Of a DNA stretch of 37,631 nucleotides, positions 1-13,851 are shown piece by piece. Under the pieces are notes generated by a model. That model ran no database searches. It was not told where the DNA came from and worked only from the letters and a program-made list of their open reading frames with translations. Position numbers and translations under genes: made by a program. Position 1 is the stretch's first letter, and each line of letters starts with the position of its first letter. The DNA comes from Lysobacteraceae bacterium (GTDB lineage: Bacteria; Pseudomonadota; Gammaproteobacteria; Xanthomonadales; Ahniellaceae): positions 1 through 37,631 of the forward strand of contig JAJTHZ010000156.1 of the NCBI GenBank assembly GCA_021299185.1, given 5' to 3'.

Positions 1-291
1 CATCAAGGGTTGGACGCGCGCGACGCGAACCATGCACTCTGTGCAGCCGACACCGGCCACATGGACGCCAGGGCAGAACCGATGAGTGTTTGGGGCAGCG
101 ATGCCGAGGGCGGGATGACCGCCTAAACCAGAATGGTGACAGGTGCGGCCAAGGGCCGCAGCCACACGTGAACACAGGCGGGGACGGTCAAGCCAAGAGC
201 GGGTCAGCGGTAGAAGTAGAGAAGCCCGGGTCTCGGGAGAAGTTTTGTCGGCCTTGTTGACACGGGCGGCGCAATGGTGACCCCAGTTTTT
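1..291. other. region without a recognised gene, lower GC than flanks
   Basis: This stretch lies downstream of malQ, whose stop is at 292. A short plus-strand frame is open from the window edge to a TAA at 124-126, but its 41 codons match no family I recognise and it may not be coding. A perfect 7-bp hairpin (TGCGGCC at 144-150, GGCCGCA at 154-160, loop AAG) is present without a T-tract, so a terminator role for malQ is only possible. The base composition looks less GC-rich than the adjoining genes. Confidence 0.4.
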
Positions 292-1811
292 TCAGCCCGG
301 CAAGCCCACCAACCCGATCGGCGCCCGCCCGCTGGCGGCAGTGATCAGGCCCAGCACGCGGGTGGCCTCGCTGCCGATCCACGGCCACTCGAAGCGCCAG
401 GTCCAGTTGTGCGCGCCCAGCGTGCCGGGCACGTTCATGCGGTGCGTGCCGTCGAGGCCGAGCACGTCCTGCAGCGGGAACACCGCCACGTTGGCCACCG
501 AGTTGCAGCAGGCGCGGATCATCGCCCAGTGCGCGTCGTCGCGGCCGCAGGCGAGGTAGGCGCCGGCGTAGGCGCGCTCGCGCGGCGTCGCCGAATCCCA
601 CCAGCCGCGCACGGTGTCGTTGTCGTGGGTGCCGGTGTAGGCGATGAAGTGGTGGCCCCAGTTGTGCGGCAGGAACGGATCCGAGGCATCGCTGCCGAAG
701 GCGAACTGCAGGATCTTCATGCCGGGGAATTCGAATGCGTCACGCAGCGCGACGACATCCGGCGTGATGAGCCCGAGATCTTCGGCCACGATCGGCAGCT
801 CGCCCAGCGTGCGTTCGATCGCCTCGAACAGCGGCTTGCCGGGGCCCGGCACCCAGGTGCCCTGTTCTGCCGTGGGGCAGGACGCGGGGATCTCGTAGTA
901 GCCGGCGAAGCCGCGGAAGTGGTCGATGCGGAACACGTCGGCCTGGCTCAGCGCGCGCTTCAGGCGCGCGCTCCACCAGGCATAGTCGTCGGCCGCCATG
1001 CGGTCCCAGCGGTACAGCGGATTGCCCCAGCGCTGGCCGGTGGGCGCCATCGCATCCGGCGGGCAGCCGGCGACCACGGTGGGCTGGCAGGCGTCGTCGA
1101 GGAAGTACAGGTCCGGGCGCGACCAGCAGTCGGCGCTGTGGTGGGCGATGAAGATCGGTAGATCGCCCATGATCGCCACGCCCTTGGCGTTGGCGTAGGC
1201 CTTGAGCGCCGCGACCTGGGTGTCGAAGCACCACTGCACGAAGGACCAGAAGTCGATCTCGGCGGCGAGCCGCGCGCGCGCGGTGGACAGCGCCTTCGGC
1301 TGGCGGTCGCGCAGCGGCGCCGGCCACTGCCACCAGCATTGCCCGGCGTGTTCGGTCTCCAGCGCCATGAACAGCGCGTAGTCGTCCAGCCAGCCGGCCT
1401 CGCGCGCGCGCCAGGCGGCGAAGGCTTCGAACTCGCGCGGGTCCTTCTTCGCCCGGAAGCCAGCGTGCGCCTCGCGCAGGCGCGACAGCCGCCAGGGCAC
1501 CACGTCGGCGAAGCGCACGCGCAGCGCCTCGAAGCCGCCTTCCGGTGCCTGCGGCGGCGCCAGCCAGCCGCCCTCGATGAGCGGCTCCAGCGCCACCATC
1601 AGCGACGAGCCGGCGAAGGCGCTCACGCTCTGGTACGGCGAATCGCCCGGGCCGATCGGGTTGGTCGGCAGCCATTGCCACAGCCGCTGGCCACAGGACG
1701 CCAGCCAGTCGACGAAGCGGTAGGCGTCGGGGCCGAAGTCGCCGATCCCGTGCGGGCCCGGCAGCGAGGTCACGTGCAGCAGTACCCCGGCGCTGCGCTG
1801 GTGGAGGTCGA

Positions 1812-1815
<4 letters not shown>
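292..1815 (-). CDS. malQ: 4-alpha-glucanotransferase (amylomaltase), GH77
   Basis: MalQ transfers alpha-1,4-glucan segments between maltodextrins and releases glucose, acting in the cytoplasm. The 507-residue product begins MIDLHQRSAGVLLHVTSLPG, the usual GH77 opening. It carries the nucleophile motif FRIDHFRG, the VAEDLG segment with the acid/base glutamate, and GTHDNDTVRGWW. Its length fits the short bacterial/plant D-enzyme type rather than the roughly 690-residue E. coli form. I chose the ATG at 1813-1815 because homology begins there and because it overlaps the glgX stop as ATGA, implying coupled translation. It is the last gene of the glgP-glgB-glgX-malQ operon. An upstream in-frame extension to 1947 is arginine/proline-rich shadow of glgX and is left out. 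Confidence 0.96.
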
Positions 1816-3910
<2,095 letters not shown>

Positions 3911-3914
<4 letters not shown>

Positions 3915-6088
3915 GCCGGCACCAGGACTACGGTCGCCAGCGGCGGCAGGGTCAGCGAGAGCGTGCGCCGGCGCTCGCCTGCGGGCAGGTCGTGGGTGCG
4001 CAGCACGCCTTCGCCGTTGCCGAGGTCGCTGCCGCCGTAGTGGCGCGAGTCGGTGTTGAGCGCCTCGCGCCAGGTGGCCGGCGCATCGTCCGGCAACGGC
4101 ACGCGGTAGCCGTGCCGCGGCACCGGGGTGAAGTTGCACGCCACCAGCGCGATGCCGCCCTCGCCGTCGCGGCGCGCCCAGGCCAGCACGCTGTGCTCGG
4201 CGTCGTCGCCGATGAGCCACTCGAAGCCAGCCGCCTCGCAGTCGCGCCGGTGAAGGGCCGGCGTGGCGCGATACAGCCGATTGAGGTCGCCGACCAGCCG
4301 CATCACGCCCGCGTGGCGCGGGTCGTCGAGCAGGTGCCACGGCAGCGCCTCGTCGTGGCGCCATTCGTGCGGCTGGGCGAACTCCTGGCCCATGAACAGC
4401 AGCTTCTTGCCGGGATGGCCCCACATGAAGCCGTAGTAGGCGCGCAGGTTGGCGAAGCGCTGCCAGTCGTCGCCCGGCATCTTGCCCAGCATCGATCCCT
4501 TGCCGTGCACGACCTCGTCGTGCGAGATCGGCAGCACGAAGTTCTCGCTGAAGGCGTACACCAGGCCGAAGGTGAGCTTGTCGTGGTGCCAGCGCCGGTG
4601 CACCGGGTCTTCGTGGATGTAGTGCAGGGTGTCGTTCATCCACCCCATGTTCCACTTGTAGTGGAAGCCCAGGCCGCCGGCATCGACCGGCGCGCTCACG
4701 CCCGGGAAGGCGGTCGATTCCTCGGCCACCACGATCGCGCCGGGCAGCGCGCCGATCTCGGTGTTGATGCGGCGGAACAGCGAGATCGCCTCGAGGTTCT
4801 CGCGCCCGCCGTGCGCGTTGGGGATCCATTCGCCGGGCTTGCGCGAGTAGTCGCGGTAGAGCATCGAGGCGACCGCGTCCACGCGCAGGCCGTCGACGCC
4901 GTAGTGCTCGACCCAGAAGCGGGCGCTGCCGGCGAGGAAGTCGCGCACCTCGTTGCGGCCGAAGTTGTAGATGTGGGTGCGCCAGTCCGGGTGCCAGCCT
5001 TCGCAGGCATCGGCGTACTCGTAAAGCGCGGTGCCGTCGAAGCGCGCCAGCCCATGCGGGTCGGCCGGGAAGTGCGCCGGCACCCAGTCGACCAGCACGC
5101 CGAGGCCGCGCGCATGGCAGGCGGCGACGAAGCGGCGGAAGCCCTCGGCCGGGCCGAAGCGCGCGCTGGGTGCGAACATCCCCAGCGACTGGTAGCCCCA
5201 GGAGCCGTCGAAAGGATGCTCGCCGGGCGGCAGCAGTTCGACGTGGGTGAAGCCCAGCGACGCGGCGTGCCCGGGCAGGGTGTCGGCGAGCGCGTCCCAC
5301 GACGGGAAGCCACCGTCGTCGGCGCGCCGCCACGAGGCAGCGTGCACCTCGTAGATCGCGATCGGCGCATCGCGCCGGTTGGCATCCGCGCGCGCCGCCG
5401 GCAACGCCGTGGCCGGCGGCGGCACGGCGACCTTGCTCGCGGTGGCGGGTCGCAGTTCGCTGGCGAAGGCGTAGGGATCGGCGCGCGCCGGCAGCAGGTG
5501 GCCGTCGCGGTCGAGCAGTTCGTACTTGTAGAGATCGCCCGCACCGACCTCGGGGATGAACAGCTCCCACACGCCGGCGTCGTGGCGCAGGCGCATCGGG
5601 TGGCGGCGCCCGTCCCACTGGTTGAACGAGCCGACCACGCTCACCCGGCGCGCGTTCGGCGCCCACACCGCGAAGCGGGTGCCGGCGACGCCGTCGAGCA
5701 CGAGCGGATGCGCGCCCAGCACGGTCCACGGCCGCGGGTGGCGGCCGTCGCGCAGCGCATGCAGGTCGCCGTCGGCAAGCAGCGGCGGGAACGCGTACGG
5801 ATCGGCCGACTCGGTGGTCGCGCCGCCGTCCCAGGCCACGCGGAGCCGGTACGGGATGCGCCGCGCGAGGCCGCGCAGTTCGCCTTCGAACAGGCCCCCG
5901 GGGTCGCGCCGCGCGAGCGCGCCGAGCGTCTGCCCGGTGGCGGCGTCGATCGCCGACACCGCGGCGGCGCCCGGCAGCAGGGCGCGCAGCCACCAGCGTC
6001 CGCCGGCCGCGGCGTGCAGGCCGAGCACGGCGAAGGGATCGGCGTGGCGCGCGCCGAGCAGCGCCGCGGCGTCCGCCCCCCCGAGCAT
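3911..6088 (-). CDS. glgB: 1,4-alpha-glucan branching enzyme
   Basis: GlgB makes alpha-1,6 branches in glycogen by cutting and transferring alpha-1,4 chains. The 725-residue product is close to the E. coli length (728). It has an N-terminal module starting [23 protein letters not shown], a CBM48 module ([20 protein letters not shown], about residues 125-210), and a GH13 barrel with [20 protein letters not shown] (nucleophile Asp) and [11 protein letters not shown] (acid/base Glu). The C-terminal beta domain ends TVVLVPA. Three bases separate its ATG from the glgP stop (6092-6094), and its stop overlaps the glgX ATG. No strong Shine-Dalgarno is visible, which fits translational coupling. It is the only gene here making a storage-polymer structure, since glgC and glgA are not nearby. 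Confidence 0.97.
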
Positions 6089-6091
6089 GGA

Positions 6092-8566
<2,475 letters not shown>

Positions 8567-8647
8567 CCGGTGTCGATCCCGGCGGGCGACAGGCCCGCGA
8601 CAAGCGTGGCGGCAGCTTAGGCCGGGGGTCGCCGGCGGGCACGCCCG

Positions 8648-8661
8648 TGCAAACGTATTCA
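8648..8661. promoter_or_regulatory. candidate LacI-family operator, glgP/symporter intergenic
   Basis: TGCAAACGTATTCA is an imperfect 14-bp palindrome with the central CG typical of LacI-family sites. It lies 88 bp from the glgP start and 75 bp from the symporter start, so one site could control both. Related sites occur at 11843-11856 and 21429-21442. No convincing -35/-10 pair could be assigned on either strand. Confidence 0.6.
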
Positions 8662-8729
8662 TCGCAGTTGCGGCATGAAATCGCACTAGTTTCAGCGCCT
8701 TGCGTGATCGCCGACCTTGGGAGGGGCCG

Positions 8730-10154
8730 ATGATCGGCAGTGCCGCGATCCAGGTCGGTGTGTTCGTCGCGCTCACGCTGGCCGTGGCCGTGGCGACATG
8801 GTGGAAGTGCCGCGGCGCGGTGCACGCCAAGGACCCCGCCAAGGAGTACTTCCTCGCCGGCGGCGGCCTGACCTGGCCGTTCATCGCCGGCTCCCTGCTG
8901 CTGACCAACATCTCCTGCGAGCAATTGGTCGGCATGAACGGGGCGCAGTTGATGCTGGTGGCGTGGTGGGAGTTCGGCGCCGCGGCCGGCCTGCTGGTGC
9001 TGGCCCACGTGCTGGTGCCGATGTACTACCGCTACAACTGCACCACCACCACCGAACTGCTGGAGAAGCGGCTCGGCGATGCCGGCGTGCGCGCCACGGT
9101 GTCGGTGCTGTTCCTGCTCGGCTATCTCTTCATCCTGCTGCCGGTGGTGCTCTACACCGGCGCGGTGTTCATGCGCGAGATGTTCGCGCCCGACCTGCCG
9201 GTGATCGCGATCGCCGCCGCCTACGCGCTGGCGGGCCTGGCCTACGCGGCGTTCGGCGGCCTGCGCGCGATCGCGGTCAGCGACACCTGGAACGGCATCG
9301 GCCTGCTGGTGATGGGCGGCGCGGTGCTGTGGTTCGCCCTCGACGCGGTGGGCTTCGACGTGTCCGGCATCCCGCCCGAGCGCTGGACCCTGGTCGGCGC
9401 GGCCGACTCCGAGATCCCCTGGCACACCCTGCTCACCGGGATGCTGTTCATCCACGTGTTCTACTGGGGCACCAACATGGTCATCGCGCAGCGCGCGCTG
9501 GCCGCCGGCAGCGTGCGCGAGGCGCAGAAGGGCATCTACGCCGCGGCGGTGATGAAGCTGCTGCTGCCGGCCATTGTGGTGGTGCCGGGCGTGATCGCCT
9601 ACAAGCTGTACGGCGACACCGGCGATGCGACCTACGGCCGGCTGGTCGCCGACGTGCTGCCGCCGTGGATGAGCGGCGCGTTCGCGGCGATGATCTTCGG
9701 CGCGGTGCTGTCGTCGTTCAATTCCTGCCTCAACTCGGCGTCCGCGCTGTACACCTGCGACCTGCACCTGAAGTACGTCGGCTCGAAGGCCGACGTGAAG
9801 CGCGTGGGGCAGTGGGTGGCGGTGCTCTACACCATCGTGCCGGTGCTGATGGTGCCGCTGTACGCCGACGCGAAGAGCATCATCGCCCTGCTGCAGCAGT
9901 TGAACGGGCTGTACTCGATGCCGGTGCTGGCGGTGTTCATCGTCGCCATCGCCTTCTCCGGCGTAGACGGCCGCGCGGCGCGCGCAGGCCTCGCCTTCGG
10001 TGCCGCGCTGTACGCGGTGTTCACCTTCGCCTGGACGCCGCTGCATTACATCCACCTGATGTTCATCACCCTCGTCGCCACCGTGGCCTTCATCCTGCTG
10101 TTGTCGCGCTGGATGGTGCGCGGTGGCGGGGTGGCGGTCGTCGCTCTGGGGTAG
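8730..10154 (+). CDS. sodium:solute symporter (SSS family), probable sugar uptake
   Basis: This 474-residue integral inner-membrane protein belongs to the SSS/SGLT family, which couples solute entry to sodium. The N-terminal part shows EYFLAGGGLTWPFIAGS followed by LLTNISCEQLVGMNG, closely resembling sugar-type members such as YidK and SGLT. About twelve hydrophobic helices follow. The ATG at 8730 is preceded by a strong GGGAGGGG (8719-8726), so a 10-codon upstream extension to 8700 is rejected. It is divergent from glgP across an operator-like site. With glucokinase encoded in the nearby Entner-Doudoroff operon, import of glucose or a related hexose without a PTS is a reasonable inference. 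The exact sugar is not determinable. Confidence 0.88.
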   Translation: MIGSAAIQVGVFVALTLAVAVATWWKCRGAVHAKDPAKEYFLAGGGLTWPFIAGSLLLTNISCEQLVGMNGAQLMLVAWWEFGAAAGLLVLAHVLVPMYYRYNCTTTTELLEKRLGDAGVRATVSVLFLLGYLFILLPVVLYTGAVFMREMFAPDLPVIAIAAAYALAGLAYAAFGGLRAIAVSDTWNGIGLLVMGGAVLWFALDAVGFDVSGIPPERWTLVGAADSEIPWHTLLTGMLFIHVFYWGTNMVIAQRALAAGSVREAQKGIYAAAVMKLLLPAIVVVPGVIAYKLYGDTGDATYGRLVADVLPPWMSGAFAAMIFGAVLSSFNSCLNSASALYTCDLHLKYVGSKADVKRVGQWVAVLYTIVPVLMVPLYADAKSIIALLQQLNGLYSMPVLAVFIVAIAFSGVDGRAARAGLAFGAALYAVFTFAWTPLHYIHLMFITLVATVAFILLLSRWMVRGGGVAVVALG

Positions 10155-10160
10155 GGAGCG

Positions 10161-10240
10161 AGGGCCCAGGGCCCAGGGCCCAGAGAAGCAGTGCTTCGGG
10201 CGCGCTCTTGACTGGGCCCTGAGCCCTGGGCCCTGGGCCC
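10161..10240. terminator. GGGCCCA-repeat inverted repeat, probable bidirectional terminator
   Basis: Left arm 10161-10183 contains three tandem GGGCCCA heptamers. Right arm 10212-10240 contains the complementary TGGGCCC/CCCTGGG run with a small interruption. The loop holds a further small hairpin (GAAGC...GCTTC, 10184-10196). A third partial copy of the motif lies near 10257-10268. The element sits between the converging symporter and maltose-transporter genes, where a shared terminator is expected, although no T-tract is present. Confidence 0.55.
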
Positions 10241-10348
10241 GCTGCAATCGGGGTATAGGGCCCAGGGTATGGACGCCGGGGGTCGGGCGGCGGTCGCGCC
10301 ACCGCACCGCCCCTCGCGGGGTGGCACCTGTCCCGGCGCGATGAACCC

Positions 10349-11782
10349 TCAGGCGGCCGAATGGCTGGGGTCGCGCTCGGGGACCGGCTCGATGCTCGGG
10401 TCCTCTTCGACCCTCAGCAGGCACGCTGCGGCCAGCAGCAGGCTGATCCCGCTGAGCACGAGGGCGAAGATGGCGCGGTTCTCGAACAGGTCCCTCACCA
10501 GCATGCCGAGGCCCAGCGCGGCGACGATCTGGGGCAGGCAGATGAACATGTTGAACAGGCCCATGAACACGCCCATGCGCTTTTCCTCGATGCATCCGGC
10601 CAGCAAGGCATAGGGCATCGACAGGATGCTGGCCCAGGCGACCCCGACCAGCGCAAAGCTCCCCAGCAGCCAAACAGGCTGCGGCGCCACGTACATCGAA
10701 AGGAACCCGATTCCGCCGAGGACCAGTGCGCTGCCGTGGACGAGACGGCGGTTCAGCACGAAGCGCGCCGAATAGAAGGCCAGAAGCAGGGCCACCACCA
10801 TCGACGAGAGTCCGTAGATGCCCATGTAGGACCCGACGAGGTCCGCCGCGTCCTGGAACGCCCGATTGTCGGCTGCGAACGCTTCCGCGCTTTCGGGGAC
10901 GGACATGTCGTAGGCGCCGATGACCGGTGCAGGTGCATTGAAGACATGTTCGGTCAGGCCTGGCGTCGCCATGCTCCACATCGCGAAGAATGCGAACCAA
11001 CTGAAGAACTGCACGAGGCCCATCGCCCGCATCTGCCTCGGCATGTGGCGGATGTTGTGCAGGATGTCGGACACCAGGCGACCGCGAGACTTCTCGGCTT
11101 CGAATCGTTCGAGATCCTCCGGCGGATACTCCCTGGTCGTGAACACCGTCACCAGCACGCATGCGAGGAAAGCGAAGGCACCGACCGCGAAGGCCACCTG
11201 TACGGACGGCGGGATCACGCCCGGCGGTGCTTCGTTGGTGACGCCGAGTTGATTGATGAGCCACGGCAGGTTGCTGGCGATCCAGGTGCCGATCCCGATG
11301 ATCAGCGTCTGGATCACGAAGCCGTAGCTGCGCTGGCGCTCCGGCAGCTTGTCCGCGACCAGTGCGCGGAACGGTTCCATGCTGATGTTCATCGACGCAT
11401 CGAGCACCCACAGCATGCCGGCGGCGATCCAGAGCGTCGGCGAGTGGGGCATGTAGAGCAGCGCGATCGAACTCAAAATGGCGCCGATCAGGAAGTAGGG
11501 CCGGCGACGGCCGAAGTACGGGTGCCACGTGCGGTCGCTGAAATAGCCGACGATGGGCTGGACTAGCAATCCGGTCAGGGGCGCGGCCAGCCACAGCCCC
11601 GGGATCATGTCTTTTTCGGCGCCGAGCGTCTGGAAGATCCGGGATACGAAGCCGCCCTGCAGGGCGAATCCGAACTGGATTCCGAGGAATCCGAAGGACA
11701 TGTTCCAGATTTGCCAGAAGGACAGGATGGGACGCTCCTTTCGAGTCGCCCCCACGCCCTGTCCGCGCGTCACTTCGGCCAT
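10349..11782 (-). CDS. MFS/GPH-type maltose (disaccharide) transporter
   Basis: This 477-residue protein has about twelve membrane segments and the GPH/sucrose-transporter-like signature YFSDRTWHPYFGRRRPY between helices 2 and 3. NMSFGFLGIQFGFALQGGF in helix 1 is characteristic of the proteobacterial maltose transporters (MalY/MalA type) of Caulobacter and xanthomonads. It would import maltose or short maltodextrins by proton symport across the inner membrane. A GGGTGGGAG run precedes the ATG closely. It is divergent from the lipoprotein amylase, whose products it could import, and shares an operator-like site with it (11843-11856, 67 bp upstream). Its C-terminus is hydrophilic and acidic. 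Substrate assignment rests on family and context. Confidence 0.88.
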   Translation of the reverse strand: MAEVTRGQGVGATRKERPILSFWQIWNMSFGFLGIQFGFALQGGFVSRIFQTLGAEKDMIPGLWLAAPLTGLLVQPIVGYFSDRTWHPYFGRRRPYFLIGAILSSIALLYMPHSPTLWIAAGMLWVLDASMNISMEPFRALVADKLPERQRSYGFVIQTLIIGIGTWIASNLPWLINQLGVTNEAPPGVIPPSVQVAFAVGAFAFLACVLVTVFTTREYPPEDLERFEAEKSRGRLVSDILHNIRHMPRQMRAMGLVQFFSWFAFFAMWSMATPGLTEHVFNAPAPVIGAYDMSVPESAEAFAADNRAFQDAADLVGSYMGIYGLSSMVVALLLAFYSARFVLNRRLVHGSALVLGGIGFLSMYVAPQPVWLLGSFALVGVAWASILSMPYALLAGCIEEKRMGVFMGLFNMFICLPQIVAALGLGMLVRDLFENRAIFALVLSGISLLLAAACLLRVEEDPSIEPVPERDPSHSAA

Positions 11783-11833
11783 CTCCCACCCCCGTCGCTA
11801 TTCGGCAGCACGGTACATCGGCCTGGGGTGTTG

Positions 11834-11865
11834 TGCACCGCCTGCATTCGTATGCATCGCCTGCA
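11834..11865. promoter_or_regulatory. candidate LacI-family operator with flanking TGCA half-sites
   Basis: The core TGCATTCGTATGCA (11843-11856) is a 14-bp palindrome with a single mismatch. Two further TGCA steps flank it, so TGCA starts at 11834, 11843, 11853 and 11862, a spacing of 9, 10 and 9 bp. The region separates the divergent maltose-type transporter (67 bp to the core centre) and amylase (about 137 bp). It matches the candidate operators at 8648-8661 and 21429-21442. Confidence 0.65.
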
Positions 11866-11986
11866 TCGTTACGCCAGCCCATCGTCGCCGATCCGTTGCC
11901 GATATCGGAGCACCTCGGCGGGTATGCTCGGCGGGAGTGAACAAGCGAATGGTGGCGAAATGGTGCGCGAGCTGGAGGGTCCCGGC

Positions 11987-13816
11987 ATGGGGTCGAAGGT
12001 TGGAACACGAGCGCGGACGAAAGGCGCCGAGACAGAGCGTGGTCGAGCCGGGTCACGAGCGTTCCCGGCGCTGCGGCGAGTCGGATGGTTGATGCTCTCC
12101 GTCGCCCTCGCCGCCTGCGGGCGCGCGCCGGAGCCGCCCGCGCCGGCGCCGACGCCGACGCCGGCCGCCACCGAATCCTTCTACGGCACGCTGGCGCCGA
12201 TCGCCGCCAAGCCGGTGTACTTCGTGGTCACCGACCGCTTCGCCAACGGCGATCCGTCGAACGACCAGCGCGACCAGGGTGGCGCGCATCCGACCTGGGA
12301 CCTGCCGCTGCGCAACGAGGACGGCTCGCTGTCGCTCGGCCCCGATGGCACCGGCGACCATCTCGGATATCTCGGGGGCGACTTCAGGGGCGTGCTCGAT
12401 CACGCGGCCCACATCCGCGGCATGGGTTTCGGCGCGGTGTGGATCACGCCGATCGTCGACAATCCCGACCAGTCGTTCACCGGCGGCCGGCGACCGACGC
12501 CGACCTCGTTCCTCACCGACCAGGGCAAGAGCGGCTACCACGGCTACTGGGGCATCAACTTCTGGCGCCTCGACGAGCACCTGCCCAGCGAAGGCCTCGA
12601 CTTCCGCGCGTTCACCGCCGGCATGCGGGCGCAAGGCCTCGACATCGTGCTCGACGTGGTGGCCAACCACGGCTCGCCCGCGTACACGATGCCGGTGGCG
12701 CAGCCGCAGTTCGGCCAGTTGTACGACGCCGAGGGCAAGCTCGTTGCCGACCACCAGAACCTGCCGCCCGGCCAGCTCGACCCGAAGGGCAACCCGCTGC
12801 ACGCGTTCTACCTTGCCAAGCCCGACCTCGCCGAACTGTCCGACCTCGACCACGCGAACCCGGCGGTGATGGATTACCTGGTCGGCTCGACCCTGCACTG
12901 GCTGGAGCAGGGCGCATCAGCGCTGCGGCTGGACACCATGAAGCACGTGCCGTTCACCGCCTGGGCCGAGTACACGCGGCGCATCCGCGAGCGGCACTCG
13001 GGCCTGTTCATGTTCGGCGAGGTGTTCGTGCCGGAAGACGATCCGGATCCGATGGCCACGCTGGCCGAGTTCACCAAGCCGGAGAACGGCGGCGTCTCGG
13101 TGCTCGATTTCCCGCAGATGCGCGCCATGGTGCGCGCCTTCGGGCGCGAGCGCGCCGGTTTCGAGGTGCTGCTGCCCTGGCTGGCGCTGCAGGACGGACC
13201 GTACGCGAACGCCTACGAACTGATGACCTTCTACGACAACCACGACGTGCGGCGCCTGGACGCCGACGACGCGGGGTTCATCGACGCCCACCACTGGCTG
13301 TTCACCGCGCGCGGCACGCCGGTCGTCTACTACGGCTCCGAGGTCGGCTTCATGCGCGGGCTCGCGGAGCACCAGGGCAACCGCAACTACTTCGGGGCCG
13401 AGCGCATCGCCGCCGCGCAGGGCCATCCGATCCACGCGGCCCTGGTCCGCATCGGCGCGGTGCGCGCGGCTTCGGTGGCGCTGCAGCGCGGGCTGATGCT
13501 GCCGCTGGAGATCGCGGGCGAGCGCGCGGCGTTCTACCGCGTGTACCAGCACGAAGGCAGCGCACAGGTCGCGCTGGTGCTGCTCAACAAGGGCGATGCG
13601 CCGGCGTCGTTCACGGTCAGCGAGGCGCTGCAGCCCGGACGCTGGGTGCCGCAACTCGGCGGCGATCCGGTGGACGTGGCCGCCGGCGGTCGCATCGAGG
13701 CCAGCGTGCCGCCGCACGGCGCGCAGGTGTTCCTGCTCGATGCGCCGATCACGCTGCCGGCGCTGCGCGAGCGGGCGGCAAGCGCGATGACTGGCCGCGG
13801 CACCACGGCGCGCTGA
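11987..13816 (+). CDS. GH13 alpha-amylase family lipoprotein
   Basis: This 609-residue protein is a secreted GH13 enzyme likely to cut starch or maltodextrin. A lipobox (LSVALAAC, Cys44) follows a hydrophobic run, and Gly at +2 suggests outer-membrane sorting. A proline/alanine linker comes next, then the catalytic barrel beginning PVYFVVTDRFANGDPSND. Catalytic segments are ALRLDTMKHV (nucleophile Asp), MFGEVFVP (Glu) and FYDNHDVRRL (Asp). VVANHGSPAY is the first conserved region, and a C-terminal beta domain is present. I chose the ATG at 11987 because GGAGGG lies 7 bp upstream. This gives an unusually long, basic n-region of about 32 residues before the hydrophobic core, so a later start (TTG or ATG near 12090) is possible. 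The gene is divergent from the maltose transporter. Confidence 0.9.
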   Translation: MGSKVGTRARTKGAETERGRAGSRAFPALRRVGWLMLSVALAACGRAPEPPAPAPTPTPAATESFYGTLAPIAAKPVYFVVTDRFANGDPSNDQRDQGGAHPTWDLPLRNEDGSLSLGPDGTGDHLGYLGGDFRGVLDHAAHIRGMGFGAVWITPIVDNPDQSFTGGRRPTPTSFLTDQGKSGYHGYWGINFWRLDEHLPSEGLDFRAFTAGMRAQGLDIVLDVVANHGSPAYTMPVAQPQFGQLYDAEGKLVADHQNLPPGQLDPKGNPLHAFYLAKPDLAELSDLDHANPAVMDYLVGSTLHWLEQGASALRLDTMKHVPFTAWAEYTRRIRERHSGLFMFGEVFVPEDDPDPMATLAEFTKPENGGVSVLDFPQMRAMVRAFGRERAGFEVLLPWLALQDGPYANAYELMTFYDNHDVRRLDADDAGFIDAHHWLFTARGTPVVYYGSEVGFMRGLAEHQGNRNYFGAERIAAAQGHPIHAALVRIGAVRAASVALQRGLMLPLEIAGERAAFYRVYQHEGSAQVALVLLNKGDAPASFTVSEALQPGRWVPQLGGDPVDVAAGGRIEASVPPHGAQVFLLDAPITLPALRERAASAMTGRGTTAR

Positions 13817-13851
13817 TCGCCCCGGCGAGGGCGCTTCATGGTGCGCCGCTG

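Noticed and set aside
33-45. TGCACTCTGTGCA as a fourth operator
   Set aside because: It has an odd length and lacks the ACGT centre of the other three sites; it is likely chance.
8700-8729. Upstream start of the symporter (MRDRRPWEGP extension)
   Set aside because: The strong GGGAGGGG lies inside this extension and points to the ATG at 8730.
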